A stretch of 64,000 nucleotides of DNA from an uncultured Archangium sp. (GCA_946479335.1 CAMLFP010000001.1:10765-74764); one strand, 5' to 3'; counted from the first letter of the stretch, positions 44,299 to 53,941 are shown. Notes: generated by a model not told the origin, from the sequence alone. Numbers and translations are program-made.

Positions 44299-44904
44299 TC
44301 AGATGGGCGCGAAGATCTTCAGCCCGAAGCGGCCGCTGCCGTGCGTGTTGCGCTCGATGAAGTCGCTGTAGCTGGTGTGCCCGTCGCCCGCCGTAATCGC
44401 GGTGTGGCCGTAGATGCGGCCCAGCCGCGTGGAGGTGCGCTCCCAGGTGAGGATGAGGCCGGGCGTCCTGAGCGCCTGCGCCAGCGTCATGTGCACCTGC
44501 TTGAACTTGCGGCGCGGGAGGTTGTTGTCGATCTGGTTGCCGTTGCCGCGCACCGTGATGCCGTACGCCGCGCGGATGGCGCGCGAGACTCCCGTCGCGC
44601 ACAGCCCGCGCGTTCGGTAGCCGCCGATGCTCAACGCCGCGCGCCGCCCCGCCGCCGCCAGCTTCGACGAGCCCTTCGCGCCCGAGCCGCCCCGCACCGG
44701 CGCCGCCGCGTGCGTCTTCGTGGTCTTCTTCGCGGGCGTGAACGAGCTCGCGCTGCTGTGCCCGGGGATCGTCAGCGTGCGACCCGCGCTGATCACGTTC
44801 GCGTTGCGCAGGTGGTTCGCCTTCGCCAGCGCCGAGACGCTGGTGCCGTACCGACGCGCGATGCCCGACAGCGTGTCACCCTTCTTGATGCGGTAGGTCG
44901 TCAT
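44299..44904 (-). CDS. LysM protein with C-terminal CHAP/amidase-like domain
   Basis: 201 residues. One LysM domain at the N-terminus (YRIKKGDTLSGIARRYGTSVSALAKANHLRN, about 4-47), a Ser/Thr/Lys linker, and a C-terminal domain with a cysteine (LCATGVSRAIRAAYG) and a histidine (IYGHTAITAG) spaced as in CHAP or NlpC/P60-like cysteine amidases. No signal peptide, so it may be exported by another route or act after lysis. The catalytic assignment is inferred from motif spacing. Confidence 0.7.
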   Translation of the reverse strand: MTTYRIKKGDTLSGIARRYGTSVSALAKANHLRNANVISAGRTLTIPGHSSASSFTPAKKTTKTHAAAPVRGGSGAKGSSKLAAAGRRAALSIGGYRTRGLCATGVSRAIRAAYGITVRGNGNQIDNNLPRRKFKQVHMTLAQALRTPGLILTWERTSTRLGRIYGHTAITAGDGHTSYSDFIERNTHGSGRFGLKIFAPI

Positions 44905-44987
44905 GGTGCTCCATTGTCGGAGCCCGCGCCGCGCCGGTTTTCCGATACGACTGAGAGCCCGCCTTACAAACCACCCAGGATTTCCCC

Positions 44988-45575
44988 GTGATTTTCTCTG
45001 AATTGATCACCTCTGCTTCCGTGACCGCGCAGGCGCTCGCCGAACACCTCGACGCCCTGCCCGACGCGGAACGCCTGACGCAGACGATGGCCCTCACCAG
45101 CGCCCACCAGGCGAAGCTGTTCGACCTCGTCGAAGGCGCGCGGAAGATGACGCTCGACGATCTCGCGCCCGCCGCGACGCCGCCGCTCCACGGCGTTCGC
45201 CACGAAGGCCGCAACTCGCTGCTCGCCTTCACGCGCTTCGCCAAGGTCTTCGCGGTGCCCGACGACGCGTCGAAGGTGGCCACCGAGCGCTGGGGCTTCA
45301 ACGATTCGGGCTTCACCGTGAACACCTTCGTGGGCCCCGGCTACTTCGTCGTCACGGCAGACGGCGGCGAGGTGCTGGTCGACTACACGCGATACCCGCC
45401 GCGGCCGCACGTGGGCGGGCCCAGGATCCTCTCCAACTCGGCACGCCTCTCGAGGTTCGTCTTCAACAACACGAAGGACCGCGTGCGCGCCGTCTCGAAG
45501 CACGTGTCCATCGGGCGGGCGTGGCGCGGTGCAAAGCGCCTCGACAACTGGTTCGTGCTCTGCCGCACCGCGTAG
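44988..45575 (+). CDS. Conserved hypothetical protein
   Basis: 195 residues, GTG start (44988). No signal or membrane segment. The N-terminal half is helical; the second half is beta-rich and contains GYFVVTADGGEVLVDYTRYPP. I do not recognise the family. 47 bases upstream of the hydrolase gene on the same strand. Confidence 0.65.
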   Translation: MIFSELITSASVTAQALAEHLDALPDAERLTQTMALTSAHQAKLFDLVEGARKMTLDDLAPAATPPLHGVRHEGRNSLLAFTRFAKVFAVPDDASKVATERWGFNDSGFTVNTFVGPGYFVVTADGGEVLVDYTRYPPRPHVGGPRILSNSARLSRFVFNNTKDRVRAVSKHVSIGRAWRGAKRLDNWFVLCRTA

Positions 45576-45622
45576 CGCGAACTTCGCCTTGCCGCCTCCA
45601 TGCGCCGTAGACTCGACGGCGC

Positions 45623-46423
45623 ATGTCGGTGCTGGAACTGCGCGTGCGACAGCTCAAGCGGTACGCGCGCTACATCAAGGGCTACTTCGAGTTCGATCGC
45701 GCCTCGAATCGAATCGTGCGCCGCACCGACTTCACCAACTGCCCGCGGCCGGTGCTGCTGCTCTACGGCTTCATGTCGACGCGGCAGAGCTTCGAGATCC
45801 TCGAGCATCGGCTGCGGCGAGATCAGTTCTGCGTGTGGAGCATCAACCTCGGCGGCTGGAAGGACCTCTTCAACACCAACGCCATCGACGCGCTCGCCGA
45901 GAAGGTGCGCGACAAGGTCGATCGCCTCTACCAGCGCTACCCGGAGATGGGGCCGCTCTCCATCGTGGGGCACTCCAAAGGCGGGCTCATCGCCTCGTAT
46001 TACGTGAAGCGCCTCGGCGGAGAGCGCCGCGTGAAGAACGTCATCACCCTGGGCACGCCCTTCAACGGCTCGCCCTCGGCCTACTTCGGCATCGCCGCCT
46101 ACGGGATGATCTCGCGCAGCATCTGGCAGCTCACGCCGCGCTCGCCCTTCATCCACCGGTTGAAGCTGGGCGCCTTCCCTCCGGCGGTGAAGCTGGTGTC
46201 GATCTACTCGCGCAGCGATCGCGTCAACCCGGCGGCGAGCTGCGTGCTGGAGCTGACCTCGCCCAACCTCGCCAACGTCGAGGTGCCCAACGTGGTGCAC
46301 CGCGAGCTGCTCACCAACAGCTCCGTGTACCGCGTCGTCCGCCACGAGCTGTTCACGGGCTTGAGCCTGCCGGTGCCCGAGGAGCCGCACAGCGAGCGCC
46401 TGCGCCGTCTCGTCGTGAAGTAG
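45623..46423 (+). CDS. Alpha/beta hydrolase (PGAP1/triacylglycerol lipase-like)
   Basis: 266 residues. The oxyanion region is VLLLYGFMSTRQSF, the nucleophile elbow is GHSKGG with S118, and the likely acid and base are D199 (SRSDRVNP) and H226 (NVVHREL). ITLGTPFNGSP is typical of lipases of this group. It probably cleaves an acyl ester; the substrate is unknown. Followed after 9 bases by the next gene. Confidence 0.83.
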   Translation: MSVLELRVRQLKRYARYIKGYFEFDRASNRIVRRTDFTNCPRPVLLLYGFMSTRQSFEILEHRLRRDQFCVWSINLGGWKDLFNTNAIDALAEKVRDKVDRLYQRYPEMGPLSIVGHSKGGLIASYYVKRLGGERRVKNVITLGTPFNGSPSAYFGIAAYGMISRSIWQLTPRSPFIHRLKLGAFPPAVKLVSIYSRSDRVNPAASCVLELTSPNLANVEVPNVVHRELLTNSSVYRVVRHELFTGLSLPVPEEPHSERLRRLVVK

Positions 46424-46432
46424 AACCGCGGC

Positions 46433-46891
46433 GTGCAGCCCTCGAAGTGGGACCTCATTCTCGGCCAGAAGCCGGTGCCGCTGGCGCAGCACCTCCTCGA
46501 GGAGGTCAGCAAGCTCTTCGCCCAGGAGCTCGGCTACTGGCCGCCGCGCCTCCTCGACGACGTGTTGCCTCCCGTGGTCGCCGAGGCGAAGGAGCGCCCC
46601 TCGCTGCACCTGTACCGCGCGGCCTTCGTGCTGACGCGCTTCGAGCTCGCGCACGAACACGACGCCTACGACGACTACCTGCGCAACCAGCGCTGGCTGG
46701 TGGAGGGCCTGCACGCCGGTGACAAGGCGATGCTGCTGTTCCTCACGCGCTTCATCACCGAGCAGGTGCTCGCGCTCGCCGAGGCCACGGAGGGGCGCCT
46801 GAAACGCCCCCAGCTGCGCGAGCTGGTCGACTCGGTCGAGCGGCGGTTCCTCAACGAAGCGGCTGTGGCCGAGCGGGAGTCAGGGCGCTAA
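46433..46891 (+). CDS. Conserved hypothetical protein
   Basis: 152 residues from GTG 46433, all helical in appearance (LAQHLLEEVSKLFAQELGYWPPRLLDDVLPPV). No recognised domain. It sits between the hydrolase and methionine aminopeptidase genes with 9- and 10-base gaps, so the three are probably one transcript. Confidence 0.6.
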   Translation: MQPSKWDLILGQKPVPLAQHLLEEVSKLFAQELGYWPPRLLDDVLPPVVAEAKERPSLHLYRAAFVLTRFELAHEHDAYDDYLRNQRWLVEGLHAGDKAMLLFLTRFITEQVLALAEATEGRLKRPQLRELVDSVERRFLNEAAVAERESGR

Positions 46892-46901
46892 ACAAAGCCC
46901 C

Positions 46902-47912
46902 GTGAAGACCGAAGTCACGCCCGGCGCGAACGCGCAGCGCCCGCCCCACAAGCTGCCGAAGACCAACGAGCCCTGCTGGTGCGGCTCCGGCAAGAAGTAC
47001 AAGAAGTGCCACCAGGACGACGACGCCGAGTTCGCCAAGGCCGAGCGCAAGCGCCTCGAGGAGAACCGCGTGCGCCCGGGCCGCCTGTCGCCCCGCCGCG
47101 TGGTGCCCGACGACATCGCCCGCCCCGACTACTGGCAGACCGGCACGCCCGGCCCGGGCAGCGGCCGCGACGTGCGCACCGCAGAGGAGATCGTGCGCAT
47201 GCGCCGCGCGTGCCGCGAGGCCGCGAAGATCCTCCGGCTGGCGAGCGAACTGGTGAAGCCCGGCGTCACCACCGATGAGATCGACGCGTACGTGCACGAG
47301 CTGACCATCAAGGCCGGCGGCTACCCGTCGCCGCTGGGCTACCGCGGCTTCCCCAAGTCGGTGTGCACCTCGGTCAACGAGGTCATCTGTCACGGCATCC
47401 CCGATGATCGCCCGCTGCGCGACGGCGACATCATCAACCTCGACGTGACCATCTTCCTCGACGGCGTGCACGGCGACACCAACGCCACCTTCTTCGCCGG
47501 CACCGCCGACGACGAGAGCCAGCAACTGGTACGCGTGACGCACGAGTGCCTGATGAAGGGCATCGAGGCGGTGAAGCCCAACCGGCCCATCTCCGACATC
47601 GGCCGCGCCATCGAGCAGCACGCCGACGTGTACGGCTACGGCGTGGTGCGCGCGTACTGCGGCCACGGCATCGGCGACGTCTTCCACTCGGGCCTGCAGA
47701 TCCCCCACTACTTCGACGCGCGCTCCACCACGAAGATGGTGCCGGGCATGACCTTCACCATCGAGCCGATGATCGCCATCGGTTCCCACGAAGAAGTCAC
47801 GTGGGACGACGACTGGACCGCCGTGACGAAGGACCTCAAGCGCGCGGCGCAGTTCGAGCACACCATTCTCGTCACCGACCAGGGCGCCGAGATCCTCACC
47901 CGCGAAGACTGA
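46902..47912 (+). CDS. map: Type I methionine aminopeptidase with SEC-C motif
   Basis: 336 residues. A SEC-C zinc motif near the N-terminus (EPCWCGSGKKYKKCHQ; C25, C27, C36, H37) is followed by the pita-bread domain. Metal ligands D181 (LDVT), D192 (GDTN), H255 (CGHGIG), E288 (TIEPM) and E319 (FEHT) are all present. It removes initiator methionine. The SEC-C motif may help it bind ribosomes. GTG start. Its TGA overlaps the ATG of the next gene (TGATG). Confidence 0.95.
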   Translation: MKTEVTPGANAQRPPHKLPKTNEPCWCGSGKKYKKCHQDDDAEFAKAERKRLEENRVRPGRLSPRRVVPDDIARPDYWQTGTPGPGSGRDVRTAEEIVRMRRACREAAKILRLASELVKPGVTTDEIDAYVHELTIKAGGYPSPLGYRGFPKSVCTSVNEVICHGIPDDRPLRDGDIINLDVTIFLDGVHGDTNATFFAGTADDESQQLVRVTHECLMKGIEAVKPNRPISDIGRAIEQHADVYGYGVVRAYCGHGIGDVFHSGLQIPHYFDARSTTKMVPGMTFTIEPMIAIGSHEEVTWDDDWTAVTKDLKRAAQFEHTILVTDQGAEILTRED

Positions 47913-48814
47913 TGGCGCAGCTGGGCCTCGGTCTGGCCGCCCTCGGGCGCCCCGGCTACATGACCCTCGGTCACGCGCATGACTTCGCGTCCACCGCTCC
48001 CGCGGCGATGGAGGCGCAAGCCCACGCGGTGATGGACCTCGCGTACGCGCGCGGCATCCGCCACTTCGACACCGCCCGCAGCTATGGCCGCGCCGAGGCG
48101 TTCCTCGCGCGCTGGCTCGACACGCGCGGCCCCACCGACGTCTGCGTCTCGTCGAAGTGGGGCTACCGCTACACGGCCAACTGGCAGTCGACCGCCGCCT
48201 CGCACGAGGTGAAGGATCTCTCCCGCGAACACCTCGACGCGCAGTGGGAGGAGTCGCGCGCGCTGCTGGGTCGCTGGCTGCGCGTCTTTCAAATCCACTC
48301 CGTGACGCTGGAGAGCGGCGTGCTGCGCGACGCGCGCGTGTTGGAGCGCCTCGCGGAGCTGAAGGCGACGGGCGTGGAGGTGGGGCTGTCGGTCACCGGC
48401 GCGCGGCAGGCCGACGTCATCGACGCCGCGCTCGAGCTGCCGGTCTTCAGCTGGGTGCAGGCGACATGGAACGTGCTCGAGCCCTCCTCCGGGCCGGCGC
48501 TGCAGCGCGCGAAGCAGCGCGGGCTGCACACCATCGTGAAAGAGGGCCTCGCGAACGGGCTGCTGTCACCGCGCGGTCAACTCGCGGGCTGGCTGGGGTT
48601 CGCCGCGCGCCACGACGCGACGCCCGACGCGCTGGCCCTCGGCATCGCGCTGCGTCAGCCGTTCATCGACGTGGTGCTCTCGGGCGCGGCGACGCCGGCG
48701 CAGCTCGAGTCGAACCTGCGCGCGCGAGAGCTCGGCGCGGTCGACGGCTGGCAGGAATTCTCGCGGCCCGCCGAGCGCTATTGGGACGAGCGCTCCCGGC
48801 TGCTCTGGAGCTAG
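47912..48814 (+). CDS. Aldo/keto reductase
   Basis: 300 residues. The catalytic tetrad is complete: D53 (FDTARSYG), Y58, K82 (SSKWGY) and H129 (QIHS). It has an (alpha/beta)8 layout with ALRQPFIDVVLSGAATPAQLESNL at the NADP-binding end. It is shorter than many AKRs. Start overlaps the aminopeptidase stop, so it is translationally coupled. Substrate unknown. Confidence 0.88.
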   Translation: MAQLGLGLAALGRPGYMTLGHAHDFASTAPAAMEAQAHAVMDLAYARGIRHFDTARSYGRAEAFLARWLDTRGPTDVCVSSKWGYRYTANWQSTAASHEVKDLSREHLDAQWEESRALLGRWLRVFQIHSVTLESGVLRDARVLERLAELKATGVEVGLSVTGARQADVIDAALELPVFSWVQATWNVLEPSSGPALQRAKQRGLHTIVKEGLANGLLSPRGQLAGWLGFAARHDATPDALALGIALRQPFIDVVLSGAATPAQLESNLRARELGAVDGWQEFSRPAERYWDERSRLLWS

Positions 48815-49569
48815 TCGATGTTGATCGACAGATCGTACTGATGGCACACGCCCGCGTCGGAGATGGCCGACGGGCAGTTGTAGTCAGCGAGGATCTCGGT
48901 GGTGATCTTCGGCTCTGATTCGAAGCAGCTGTGGCCGCGGCGCACGCCCGCCGGGTACTTGGTGGCGCTGTCGGGGTAGCCGCCCCAGAACTCCAGCCAG
49001 ATGAGGTACGGGCCGTGGGTCTGCGCGGTGACCAGCGGGTAGTTGACGGTGCCCATCCAGCTGTCGAGGCGCGTCACGTCGAGGCCCAGCAGGTTCACCC
49101 CGCCGTCGGTGTCGAGCGCGTCGGGCACGCTGGCCGAGGCCGCGGCCTCCAGCGTCGCGCAGCTCACCGCCGAGCCGTTGACCGCCGTCTTGCTGATGAA
49201 GCGCGTGGTGCCGCTCCGGATGGAGAGGCCAAAGCCGTTGAACGCGCTGGTGTTGACCGTGACCTTCGGCCGCACCGTCGTCGCCAGCTGCTCGCAGATG
49301 CCCGCCTTGCACAGCGGGAGCGGCAGCGACTCGTTGAAGATGGTGGTGGCGAAGCAGTCGAGCTGGCGCGCGCACGCCTCGCCGCACTTCGGGCACGACC
49401 CGTGGTCGACCTGACAGGAGGCCTCCGACTTGCACCAGTCATCGGCGCAGTCGGTCTTGCCGTTCTCATCGTTGTCGATGCCGTCACCGCAGAGCTCCGG
49501 CACGTACTGCTGCGGCCCGGAGCAGGCCATCAACGTCGACACCGCGAACGTGGTCAGCAGGCGCTTCAC
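48811..49569 (-). CDS. Secreted lipoprotein with CGDGIDND motif
   Basis: 252 residues from GTG 49569, chosen because it forms a GTGA overlap with the upstream gene's stop. The signal peptide ends LMACSG (lipidated Cys). CGDGIDNDENGKTDCADDWC follows, a calcium-binding-like motif common in myxobacterial exported proteins, with further cysteines in CPKCGEAC. The rest is beta-rich (LIWLEFWGGYP). Function unknown; probably on the cell surface. Its stop overlaps the convergent aldo/keto reductase gene by 4 bases. Confidence 0.75.
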   Translation of the reverse strand: MKRLLTTFAVSTLMACSGPQQYVPELCGDGIDNDENGKTDCADDWCKSEASCQVDHGSCPKCGEACARQLDCFATTIFNESLPLPLCKAGICEQLATTVRPKVTVNTSAFNGFGLSIRSGTTRFISKTAVNGSAVSCATLEAAASASVPDALDTDGGVNLLGLDVTRLDSWMGTVNYPLVTAQTHGPYLIWLEFWGGYPDSATKYPAGVRRGHSCFESEPKITTEILADYNCPSAISDAGVCHQYDLSINID

Positions 49570-50903
49570 AGGCACTTCCCGGTGCAGGAGCGGTCAGACG
49601 GAATGCACGCCGACTGGCCGCTGGTGAGGGTGAGACACGAGAACCCCTGGGGGCACTCCGGCTGACCGGCGCCGCAGTAGCGGGCGCACACGCTCTGGGT
49701 GAAGCCCGGCCCGCCGTCGGGCAGCGTGGAGGTCATGGCCACGCACTTGCCACCCGAGCACTCGGTGTCGGAGCTGCAGGTCTGGCAGTACGGGAAGTCG
49801 AGCTTCGCGTCGTGGCACAGCGTCGCCACTCCGTCGCACACCTGGCAGGTGCTGCACGCGCTGGTGCCCTGGCACACGCGGCCGTCGGTGGTCAGCGGGC
49901 CTTCACACTGCCGGGAGGTCTGGTTGCAGCGCTGGTCGACGCGGCAGTCGGAGTTGAACGAGCACCCCACCTGACACGACGCGCGCGCGTTGCCGGTGAC
50001 GCAGACCTGGCCCAGCGGGCACTCGAGGTCGGAGTTGCACGACGGCTTGCAGGTGCCCACCGTCTGCCCGGGAGGGATGGCGCAGCTCTTCCCCACGGCG
50101 CAGTCGTCGTCGACCTGGCACGCCGCCACCGGCTCGCACACGCGGTTCACGCAGCGCAGGGTCGCGTCGCCGCAGTCGCTGTCTTGCAGGCAGTCGGCGA
50201 GGCACAGCTTCACGCGCGGGTCGCACGTGGTGCCGAAGGGGCAGGTCTGGGTCGCGGCGATGCACTTGCCCAGCGTGGGCTCGCAGCGCTGCGACGCGTC
50301 GCCACAGTCGGGGTCGGCGTTGCAGGTCTGCAGCGAGTCGGGGACGCAGCCCTGGAAGTTGTTGCACGTGGCGCGCGCGCCGGTCGCGGTGCGGTCGGGC
50401 CAGCACTGGTTCACCCCGCCGTCGTTCACGTTCTGACAGGTGGTGCCGCGCGGGCAGTCGGAGTTCAACGCGCACGAGGTGCCGCAGAACTTCCGGTTCA
50501 GCGTCGTGTCGAGCACGCAGTCGTCCTTCACGCCGCCGCACTCGCGGTCGGCCGCGCACGCCTGGCAGAAGGTCTTGATGGCGTTGCACGCGCGCGTCGA
50601 CGGGTCGCAGTACATGCCGGGGCCACAGTCGGTGTTCCCCTTGCAGCCGGTGATCTCGGTGACGCAGAGGCCCGTGTAGTTGTTGCAGAACTTCTGCTCG
50701 CCCATGTTGGTGGGGTTGCAGCTCGCGTCAGACAGGCAGATGCACTGATGGCGAACCTTGTCGCACCGGAGCCCGCCGCACTCCGCGTCGACGTTGCACG
50801 AACGGCCCACGAGCTCGTTGGTGCCGGCGTCGGTGTCGGTCGTGGAGCGCACCGGAGGGCAGGCGCACAACAGCAGTGACAGCAGGGGGAAAAGCCGTTT
50901 CAT
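49566..50903 (-). CDS. Cysteine-rich repeat lipoprotein
   Basis: 445 residues. Lipoprotein signal (MKRLFPLLSLLLCACPP), then a chain with dozens of cysteines in repeats of the type C-x(3)-DC-x(n)-C (DTDCGPGMYCDPSTRAC, NSDCPRGTTCQNVNDGG, DSDCGDATLRCVNRVC, NSDLECPLGQVC). These are Dickkopf-like or Notch-like small disulfide modules. Probably surface-exposed and stabilised by disulfides. Translationally coupled to the gene at 49569. A longer reading frame upstream is not used. Confidence 0.78.
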   Translation of the reverse strand: MKRLFPLLSLLLCACPPVRSTTDTDAGTNELVGRSCNVDAECGGLRCDKVRHQCICLSDASCNPTNMGEQKFCNNYTGLCVTEITGCKGNTDCGPGMYCDPSTRACNAIKTFCQACAADRECGGVKDDCVLDTTLNRKFCGTSCALNSDCPRGTTCQNVNDGGVNQCWPDRTATGARATCNNFQGCVPDSLQTCNADPDCGDASQRCEPTLGKCIAATQTCPFGTTCDPRVKLCLADCLQDSDCGDATLRCVNRVCEPVAACQVDDDCAVGKSCAIPPGQTVGTCKPSCNSDLECPLGQVCVTGNARASCQVGCSFNSDCRVDQRCNQTSRQCEGPLTTDGRVCQGTSACSTCQVCDGVATLCHDAKLDFPYCQTCSSDTECSGGKCVAMTSTLPDGGPGFTQSVCARYCGAGQPECPQGFSCLTLTSGQSACIPSDRSCTGKCL

Positions 50904-50959
50904 GAGGGGTGGGCCCGTGTAGCCGAAGCCGCCCGGCCGATCCACCGGCTCCCCACGGT

Positions 50960-51250
50960 TCACCCGCAGGAGGGGTCGACCGCCACCGCGACGCTGCACC
51001 GCGAGTCGCGGCACACCGGCACGCCGCACCCGCAGCGCACCTGCGTCACGTCACACGAGGTCTCGCAGGTGACGCCCGCGCACGCCGGCGCCTCGCTGAC
51101 GTGCACCGCGTTCTGCCCCACGCCGCAGCACGCATCGGGCACGCAGTCCTCGTCTCCGAGGCAGGGCGTGCCCGCGTCCTCCACGGGCGGGTCTGGCAGC
51201 TCTCCACACGCCGCCAGCGACAGCAGCGCGGCGAGCGCCAGGCGCTTCAC
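50960..51250 (-). CDS. Small cysteine-rich lipoprotein coupled to rho
   Basis: 96 residues. Lipoprotein signal [17 protein letters not shown] (Cys15) and 14 or more cysteines in the mature chain ([36 protein letters not shown]). Its GTG start overlaps the rho stop by 4 bases (GTGA), so it is translated from the rho message. No homologous domain recognised, but the cysteine spacing resembles the larger lipoprotein encoded next. Confidence 0.72.
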   Translation of the reverse strand: MKRLALAALLSLAACGELPDPPVEDAGTPCLGDEDCVPDACCGVGQNAVHVSEAPACAGVTCETSCDVTQVRCGCGVPVCRDSRCSVAVAVDPSCG

Positions 51251-52857
51251 CGGTTCATGCCGCCGAGGAACTCGACGTTCGTCTTGGTCGGCCGCATGTG
51301 CTTGAGCACGAACTCCATCGCGTCGATGGGCGTGAACGGGTGCAGCACCTGCCGCAGCGCGGTGATGCGCACCAGGTCGGCCGGGCTGAGCAGCAGCTCC
51401 TCCTTGCGCGTGCCCGACTTGTTGATGTCCATGCAGGGGAAGATGCGCTTCTCGAAGAGCTTCCGGTCGAGGACGATCTCCGAGTTACCGGTGCCCTTGA
51501 ACTCCTCGAAGATGACCTCATCCATGCGGCTGCCGGTGTCGATGAGCGCGGTGCCGATGATGGTCAGCGAGCCGCCCTCCTCGATGTTGCGGGCCGCGCC
51601 GAAGAAGCGCTTGGGCCGGTGCAGCGCATTGGCGTCGACGCCGCCTGACAGGATCTTGCCCGACGGCGGCACCACCGTGTTGTAGGCGCGCGCCAGACGC
51701 GTGATCGAGTCGAGGAGGATGCACACGTGCTTCTTCTGCTCGGCCAGGCGCTTGGCCTTGTCGATGACCATCTCCGCGACCTGCACGTGGCGCGTGGCCG
51801 GCTCGTCGAAGGTCGAAGCCACCACCTCGCCGCGCACGCTGCGCTGCATGTCGGTGACCTCTTCAGGGCGCTCGTCGACCAGCAGCACGATGAGGTGGAT
51901 GTCGGGGTGATTCTGCGAGATGGCGTGCGCGATGTTCTGCAGCATCACCGTCTTGCCGGCCTTGGGCGGCGCGACGATGAGGCAGCGCTGGCCCAGCCCG
52001 ATGGGCGAGAACATGTCGATGATGCGCGTGGTGAAGTCGCCCGCCTCGTGCTCCAGGTGCAGCTTCTGGGTCGGGTACAGCGCCGTCAGGTTGTCGAAGA
52101 GGATGCGCTCCTTGACGTCGGCGCTGAACGGGTCGGCGAAGTTGATCTTCTCGACCTTCTGCAGCGCGAAGTAGCGCTCGCCCTCCCGCGGCTGGCGGAT
52201 CGGCCCGGTGATGGTGTCGCCCGGGCGCAGGTTGAAGCGGCGCACCTGCGACGGCGAGACGTAGATGTCGTCAGGGCTGGGCTGGTAGTCAGAGTCGGCG
52301 CTGCGCAGGAAGCCGTAGCCGTCGCTCATCTGCTCCATCACGCCTTCGGCCTGCACCTCGTACCGCTTCTCCGTCACGTTCTGGAGGATGGAGACCAGCA
52401 GCTCCTGCTTCTTGAGCCCCTGCGTGCCCTCGATGCCCAGGTTGTGGGCCATCTTCGAGAGCTCGGTGATCTTCATGCGCTTGAGGTCATTGAGCTGCAG
52501 CACCTGCAGCTTCTTCTCCGAGCCACCGTTCTCAGACGGCGCGTCGCTCTCGGCGGCGTCGGCCACCGCGGCGTCACCGGAGATCCGCGCCTCCTGGATG
52601 TCGTCGTCGCGCACCGCGTGCGTCACCGGCGTCAACACCGGCTTGGGGCGGTTCTCTTCGTCGTCGTCATCGCGGCGCTCGTCGCGCTCCTCGGGCTCCG
52701 CCGGCGCTTCAGCGCCCCGCGCGGCCACCTCTTCGAGCTCGGGCGCGGCGTCGACTTCTTCCTCGCGGCGGGAGCGCTTCTTCGGTTTCTCTTCTTCCTT
52801 CGCGCGACGCTTCTTGGACGAGTCAGCGGAAGCCTTCGAGGTACGAGCCGTAGCCAT
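51247..52857 (-). CDS. rho: Transcription termination factor Rho with long charged N-terminal extension
   Basis: 536 residues against about 420 in E. coli. The first 115 residues are a low-complexity basic/acidic extension ([20 protein letters not shown] ... [12 protein letters not shown]). Then come the Rho N-terminal helix bundle ([21 protein letters not shown]), the cold-shock RNA-binding domain ([16 protein letters not shown]), P-loop APPKAGKTV (296-304) and the Q/R-loop region ([16 protein letters not shown]). Such extensions occur in actinobacteria and myxobacteria and may add RNA binding. It terminates transcription genome-wide. Confidence 0.96.
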   Translation of the reverse strand: MATARTSKASADSSKKRRAKEEEKPKKRSRREEEVDAAPELEEVAARGAEAPAEPEERDERRDDDDEENRPKPVLTPVTHAVRDDDIQEARISGDAAVADAAESDAPSENGGSEKKLQVLQLNDLKRMKITELSKMAHNLGIEGTQGLKKQELLVSILQNVTEKRYEVQAEGVMEQMSDGYGFLRSADSDYQPSPDDIYVSPSQVRRFNLRPGDTITGPIRQPREGERYFALQKVEKINFADPFSADVKERILFDNLTALYPTQKLHLEHEAGDFTTRIIDMFSPIGLGQRCLIVAPPKAGKTVMLQNIAHAISQNHPDIHLIVLLVDERPEEVTDMQRSVRGEVVASTFDEPATRHVQVAEMVIDKAKRLAEQKKHVCILLDSITRLARAYNTVVPPSGKILSGGVDANALHRPKRFFGAARNIEEGGSLTIIGTALIDTGSRMDEVIFEEFKGTGNSEIVLDRKLFEKRIFPCMDINKSGTRKEELLLSPADLVRITALRQVLHPFTPIDAMEFVLKHMRPTKTNVEFLGGMNR

Positions 52858-53028
52858 GTGCGTCTAGGGGGTTCGCAGGGCTGCCGCAAAACTGCTTTTG
52901 AGGCTGCGAAGTGTTGCTGGAGGGGAGCCCTTCAAACCCGCTCGAACCTGATCGGACCCGAAGGCGACAGCGCCAAGGCAAGGTAGGGGCCTCGATTTCT
53001 CAAGTCAAGCCGAACCTTCTGCCGGTGA

Positions 53029-53931
53029 TCACCGGCCCATCGCGCGGATCAGCCGCTCCGCGTCTTGCGCGTTGATCTTCCCGTCTTGCAGCAGCTCGAG
53101 CACCTTGCGCAGCTCGGCTTCGGGCACCGGCTGCGGGTTCGGCTTCGGCGCGGCGTCGGAGATCACCCCGCCCACCGTCTCCACCGCGTCGTGCCACAGC
53201 CGCCGCCAGTCGGCCCAATCGCCGTGGCGCTCGTCGATGAACGCGTCGCCCTCCTTCACGCGAATGGAGCCCAGCTCCGCGGAGAGCCGCACGTGCGCGG
53301 GCGCCCCTTCCACCGAGGGGTAGCTGATGCGCGAGCTGCCCAGCGAGGTGATGCTGTCGAACTTCACCTGCTGCCCCGGCGCGAGGAACAACTTGACGCT
53401 GCCAAGTTCGGTGGTGAACCGGTGGTCGCCCGCGTCGAGCGCGTCGACGCCCAGCTTCACGCTGCCCGCCGAGGTGCGCACGTTGAAGGTGCCCGCCAGG
53501 TGCTCGCCGGTGATGGTGCCGGAGTCGACCGACACCTGCAGCCGGCCGCGGAGGTGACTCAGCGCGATGGTGCCGGCGCTCGCGGAGAGCTCGAGGTCGC
53601 AGCCCACCAGGCGCTCCACCTCCAGCGAGCCGAAGTCCTGGCGGATGCGCGCGCGCACGTTCTCCGGCACGAAGAGCGTCAACGCCGAGAACGGCACCGC
53701 GCCGAACACCCACGAGGCGAGCGCGCGGGTGCTGTCGGTGGTCACCACCAGCGTCTCGCCGGAGCGCTCCACCTGCAGCGTCGCGGGGTCTCGCCGCTGG
53801 CTCTCGACCTCGATGCGCGGGCGCTGGCCGGGCTCCACCGGCACCACGCGAATGCGCTCCGCCGTCGCGCGCAGCTCGAGCGCCGGGCGCTCCGCAAACT
53901 CCAGGGGGACGATGCTCATCTGCTTGGCCAT
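53029..53931 (-). CDS. DUF4097-type beta-helical protein with short C-terminal helical motif
   Basis: 300 residues. Residues 60-240 are beta-repeat sequence (GSLEVERLVGCDLELSASAGTI, GRLQVSVDSGTITGEHLAGTFNV) of the DUF4097/toast-rack type. No signal peptide. The C-terminus ends ELRKVLELLQDGKINAQDAERLIRAMGR, a helical motif of the SHOCT-like/YvlB type, also present at the C-terminus of the neighbouring DUF2089 protein. Such pairs often sit with stress regulators in Gram-positive bacteria. Confidence 0.75.
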   Translation of the reverse strand: MAKQMSIVPLEFAERPALELRATAERIRVVPVEPGQRPRIEVESQRRDPATLQVERSGETLVVTTDSTRALASWVFGAVPFSALTLFVPENVRARIRQDFGSLEVERLVGCDLELSASAGTIALSHLRGRLQVSVDSGTITGEHLAGTFNVRTSAGSVKLGVDALDAGDHRFTTELGSVKLFLAPGQQVKFDSITSLGSSRISYPSVEGAPAHVRLSAELGSIRVKEGDAFIDERHGDWADWRRLWHDAVETVGGVISDAAPKPNPQPVPEAELRKVLELLQDGKINAQDAERLIRAMGR

Positions 53932-53941
53932 GGGGTCTCCT

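Noticed and set aside
53021..53036. Perfect 16-base palindrome GCCGGTGATCACCGGC at the end of the DUF4097 gene
   Set aside because: It overlaps the stop codon and would fold with only a GATC loop, with no T-run downstream; terminator function is not convincing and short palindromes are expected by chance.
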